Below the pieces are notes generated by a model. That model did no database searches. It was not told where the DNA came from and saw only the letters and a list, made by a program, of their open reading frames with translations. DNA of 17,005 nucleotides from Prevotellaceae bacterium UBA4359 (GTDB lineage Bacteria > Bacteroidota > Bacteroidia > Bacteroidales > Bacteroidaceae): contig DGSP01000088.1 in the NCBI GenBank assembly GCA_002393555.1, forward strand, positions 1 to 17,005, written 5' to 3'. Shown here piece after piece: positions 14,701 through 17,005 of the stretch (position 1 is the first letter of the stretch; each line of letters starts with the position of its first letter). The position numbers were made by a program, and so were the translations under genes.

Positions 14701-15513
14701 TTAGTTTGCTTGCTCTGCCTGCCGGATTTCGTCCAGCACCTCCCGATGCAGGAGTCCGTTTGTGGCCACGACCTGACGTCCGCTCTCCCACTCATGGTCG
14801 GTGCCGGCATGGTCTGACACACATCCGCCGGCCTCCAGAAGGATACACGCTCCGGCTGCCACATCCCAGGGCTGGATGAACGACTCCACATAGACATCAA
14901 TCTTGCCCGATGCCACGTAGCAGAGTTCGGCTTCGGCACTTCCGTTGCTGCGGATGCTGGCACAATGGCCATAGAGTCGCCCTGTCAGATTCAGGCAGAA
15001 AGTCCTCCACCCGTCTGCATTATAGGGATAGCCTATCATCACCAACGCTTGGTCCAAATTGGTCTGGCCAGACACATGAATGGGACGCCCGTTGAGAAAG
15101 GCACCCATTCCCTTGGCCGCACTATAGAGTTCCCTACGGGTCACTTCATAGACCACCCCCAACAGGATTTCGGTCTTGCTGCGCAGGGCGATGGCCACAC
15201 AATAGGGTGCCAAATCGTGGATAAAGTTTGTGGTGCCATCCAGCGGGTCAACCACCCAGAAGTAGGCCGTCTGCTCATCCACCTGCTCCACCGTCTTTTC
15301 CTCTGTGATGAATCCAGCCTCAGGCAGTATCTCACGCAGGCAGGAAACCACCATCTCCTCGCAGCGTTTATCCACATAACTCACATAGTCGTGGCTCTGC
15401 TTCAACTCCACCTTGCTGGCGTCGAAACTCTCACGCTGTCCCGCTATGAACTGTCCTGCCTCGACAGCCAACGCTTTCACCTCTGCCAAGATGCGCTGCA
15501 AATCCCTCATCAT
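14701..15513 (-). CDS. Inositol monophosphatase family protein (SuhB-like)
   Basis: Enzymes of this Mg2+-dependent, Li+-sensitive family hydrolyse inositol 1-phosphate or related sugar and nucleotide phosphates such as fructose-1,6-bisphosphate or PAP. The 270-residue product carries Glu71-Glu72 (GFITEEKT), the core metal motif WVVDPLDGTTNF (Asp89, Asp92) and QPWDVAAGACILLEAGG (Asp217). All metal ligands appear intact, and length is normal. The first of two consecutive ATG codons (15513) overlaps the stop of the MORN gene as ATGA, so translation is probably coupled. The exact substrate cannot be decided from motifs; inositol monophosphatase is the default name. Bacteroidota use inositol phosphates for inositol lipids, but the other genes of that pathway are not here. 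Confidence 0.93.
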   Translation of the reverse strand: MMRDLQRILAEVKALAVEAGQFIAGQRESFDASKVELKQSHDYVSYVDKRCEEMVVSCLREILPEAGFITEEKTVEQVDEQTAYFWVVDPLDGTTNFIHDLAPYCVAIALRSKTEILLGVVYEVTRRELYSAAKGMGAFLNGRPIHVSGQTNLDQALVMIGYPYNADGWRTFCLNLTGRLYGHCASIRSNGSAEAELCYVASGKIDVYVESFIQPWDVAAGACILLEAGGCVSDHAGTDHEWESGRQVVATNGLLHREVLDEIRQAEQAN

Positions 15514-16634
15514 TGCCCCATCAACTTGCCGCGATTGTAGATGCCCTTGCGTATCACGTTGCCGTTTCGGTCCTTCTCCACGAAAGAGCCGTCGCGCTGG
15601 TCGTTGAAGAAAGAACCTTCGAAACGCACCCCGTCAGGAGATTCCTCCACTCCTTTTCCGTTCTTCATCCCATCCTTGAAGCGTCCCTTGAACTTGGTGC
15701 CATCGGCCAGGCGCAACACACCCTCGCCGTTCATCTCTCCACCGGCCCATTCGCCATCATACACATCGCCATTGGCACCCGTGAACTTGCCACGCCCATG
15801 CTCCTTGTCTTCCACCCAGTAGCCCTCATACTTGGAGCCATCGGGCCAAGTGTAAGTGCCGAAACCGTCCATGTAGCCATTCTTGAACTGACCCACATAG
15901 CGGCGTTTGTCGGCGTATGTGAAAAGGCCCTGTCCAGTCCGTTCGCCGTTCTGATAGTCACCCTCATACACATCGCCATTCTTAAAGCGGTAGATGCCCT
16001 TTCCGTGCATCATGTCATCTTTCCAGCCTCCCGTGTAGAAATCGCCATTGGGATAAGTGTATTTCCCTTGGCCGTTGCGCATGTCGTTGTCCATCTCGCC
16101 TTCGTAGATAGAGCCGTCGCGCCAGTCGAAAGTGCCCCTGCCCGACTTCTTGTCGTTCTTCCAGTCGCCATCATAGTAGATGCCGTTTGCCCAGGTGTAG
16201 CGTCCCTTTCCGTTGCGCTTGTCGTCAGCCCATTCGCCCACGTATTTGTCACCATTATAATAATACATAGTGCCAAGACCGTGCTGATAATCAATCAGCC
16301 ACAAGCCATCATACTTGTTGTTGTTGGCAAAATAATACACCCCATGACCATTCTGGTGGTCCTGATGCCAACTGCCCTCATACTTTTCGCCATCGGTGAA
16401 CGTATAGACTCCATAGCCCTGACGCTTACCCTTCACATACTCACCTTCGTAGGTGTCGCCCGTCGTGAACGTCGTCTTTCCCTTCCCATGAGGCTTTCCA
16501 CCCTCCAACTCACCGTAATAAGTAGCCTTATCCTTAGGGAACACATAATTGCCAATCACCACCTTCTGCGCCCAAGCCGCAACAGGCAGCACACATATAA
16601 TAGCACCAGTTAAAATATATCTTGAAATCTTCAT
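15510..16634 (-). CDS. Secreted MORN-repeat protein (14 full repeats)
   Basis: The 374-residue product starts with a signal peptide (about 1-22, ending VAAWA before QKVVIG). It has no lipobox, so a periplasmic or secreted location is likely. Almost all the rest is an unbroken array of 23-residue MORN repeats of the form YxGxWxxxxxxGxGxYxxxxGxx. I count 14 full copies from about residue 39 (YYGELEGG) to 360, plus a partial fifteenth at the end. Repeats 13 and 14 have Phe in place of the leading Tyr, and repeat 14 is the most divergent. MORN arrays form elongated beta sheets and mainly mediate protein or membrane contact; no catalytic domain is attached. It is the first gene of the six-gene run and overlaps the phosphatase gene by ATGA. 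The role is unknown; a cell-envelope scaffold or binding function is a guess. Confidence 0.9.
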   Translation of the reverse strand: MKISRYILTGAIICVLPVAAWAQKVVIGNYVFPKDKATYYGELEGGKPHGKGKTTFTTGDTYEGEYVKGKRQGYGVYTFTDGEKYEGSWHQDHQNGHGVYYFANNNKYDGLWLIDYQHGLGTMYYYNGDKYVGEWADDKRNGKGRYTWANGIYYDGDWKNDKKSGRGTFDWRDGSIYEGEMDNDMRNGQGKYTYPNGDFYTGGWKDDMMHGKGIYRFKNGDVYEGDYQNGERTGQGLFTYADKRRYVGQFKNGYMDGFGTYTWPDGSKYEGYWVEDKEHGRGKFTGANGDVYDGEWAGGEMNGEGVLRLADGTKFKGRFKDGMKNGKGVEESPDGVRFEGSFFNDQRDGSFVEKDRNGNVIRKGIYNRGKLMGQ

Positions 16635-16662
16635 AATTTTAAGTCTTTTTCTTCATGTCCGA

Positions 16663-16670
16663 CAAAGATA
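16663..16670 (-). promoter_or_regulatory. Possible promoter of the MORN-to-MATE gene run
   Basis: On the - strand TATCTTTG (16670-16663) matches the Bacteroidota -7 box TAnnTTTG and lies 29 nt before the MORN ATG. The -33 element is poor: TTTG at 16686-16683 is only 12 nt away, and ATTG at 16690-16687 is 16 nt away. The 5' leader would be only about 20 nt. Confidence 0.5.
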
Positions 16671-17005
16671 GGTATTTTTTTCCAAACAATCCTACTCCGT
16701 TAAGTTTTATTATCACTTTCAGCACAAAAAAATCCTCCTTCACATCCAAAATGATGCCACAAAACCCCTCTTTCACCAGAACATCAAGCAACCCGCACTG
16801 AGATTTTGCCAGCAGAGTTGCCCCCATCGGCACCCAATTCAGCGGTTTGCCGCCACAAAGACAGACGAACATTTGCCCCGCCGATTCTTGCGCCTCAACG
16901 CACCTCTATCAACCCCATTTTGGAGAAAGAAGTCTCTTCTACCCCACCCCCTCTCACATACACGTACATATATATAAATAATTGAAGTTTCGGATGTTTG
17001 CTTTA
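16671..17005. other. Upstream region without a convincing gene
   Basis: About 335 nt between the MORN promoter and the window edge. The left part is C/A-rich on the + strand. The right end (about 16960-16990) turns AT-rich with a TATATATAAATAATT stretch that could belong to a promoter of a gene outside the window. I saw no hairpin, repeat or clear ribosome binding site. A 77-codon - strand ORF crosses it but is not convincing. Confidence 0.6.

Noticed and set aside
15513..16613. 366-codon open frame on the + strand antisense to the MORN gene
   Set aside because: It is the antisense of a strongly periodic repeat gene; the translation is an irregular hydrophobic string without motifs, whereas the - strand reads as perfect MORN repeats with a signal peptide.
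16639..16872. 77-codon - strand ORF upstream of the MORN gene
   Set aside because: It runs through the likely MORN promoter, lacks a ribosome binding site, and its Gly/Val/Lys/Phe-rich translation follows from the C/A-rich opposite strand. A conserved homologue would revive it.

Overview
The window looks like a chromosomal segment of a Bacteroidota species, probably Bacteroidales and possibly Prevotella-like. Several intergenic regions carry the Bacteroidota-type -7 promoter box TAnnTTTG instead of E. coli-like boxes. Shine-Dalgarno sequences are mostly absent. Protein types such as the secreted MORN protein, the GBE1-like branching enzyme and the orphan Wza-like lipoprotein fit this phylum. 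No rRNA, tRNA, CRISPR array or transposase gene was seen.

Layout: (1) 1-962, + strand, 3' part of glyceraldehyde-3-phosphate dehydrogenase, ending in a strong terminator. (2) 1074-1163, - strand, a 29-residue lipoprotein with its own terminator-like hairpin, divergent from (3) mscL at 1285-1743. (4) 1807-5958, - strand, a type III restriction-modification system (mod then res), converging on mscL at a shared bidirectional terminator. (5) 5959-6390, a gene-poor leader holding three copies of a conserved 22-25 bp repeat, a long cruciform-forming sequence, a probable promoter for mod-res and the mnmA terminator. (6) 6391-9327, - strand, a compact operon: Wza-like export lipoprotein, nadA, mnmA. 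(7) 9526-16634, - strand, a tightly packed six-gene run: secreted MORN-repeat protein, inositol-monophosphatase-family enzyme, YhcH/TabA-family protein, GH13 glycogen branching enzyme, a membrane protein of unknown function, MATE transporter. (8) 16635-17005, the upstream region of that run, with no convincing gene.

Most of the window is housekeeping: glycolysis, osmotic safety valve, NAD synthesis, tRNA thiolation, glycogen structure. Gene coupling is unusually visible. Three pairs share an ATGA stop/start overlap (nadA-mnmA, membrane protein-MATE, MORN-IMPase). In mod-res the stop codon of mod overlaps the Shine-Dalgarno of res. The restriction system is the accessory part. Its methyltransferase has a strikingly AT-rich centre where the target-recognition domain should lie, and its leader carries the unexplained repeats. 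The two items most worth a second look are the tiny lipoprotein at 1074-1163 and the repeat/cruciform element at 5959-6143.
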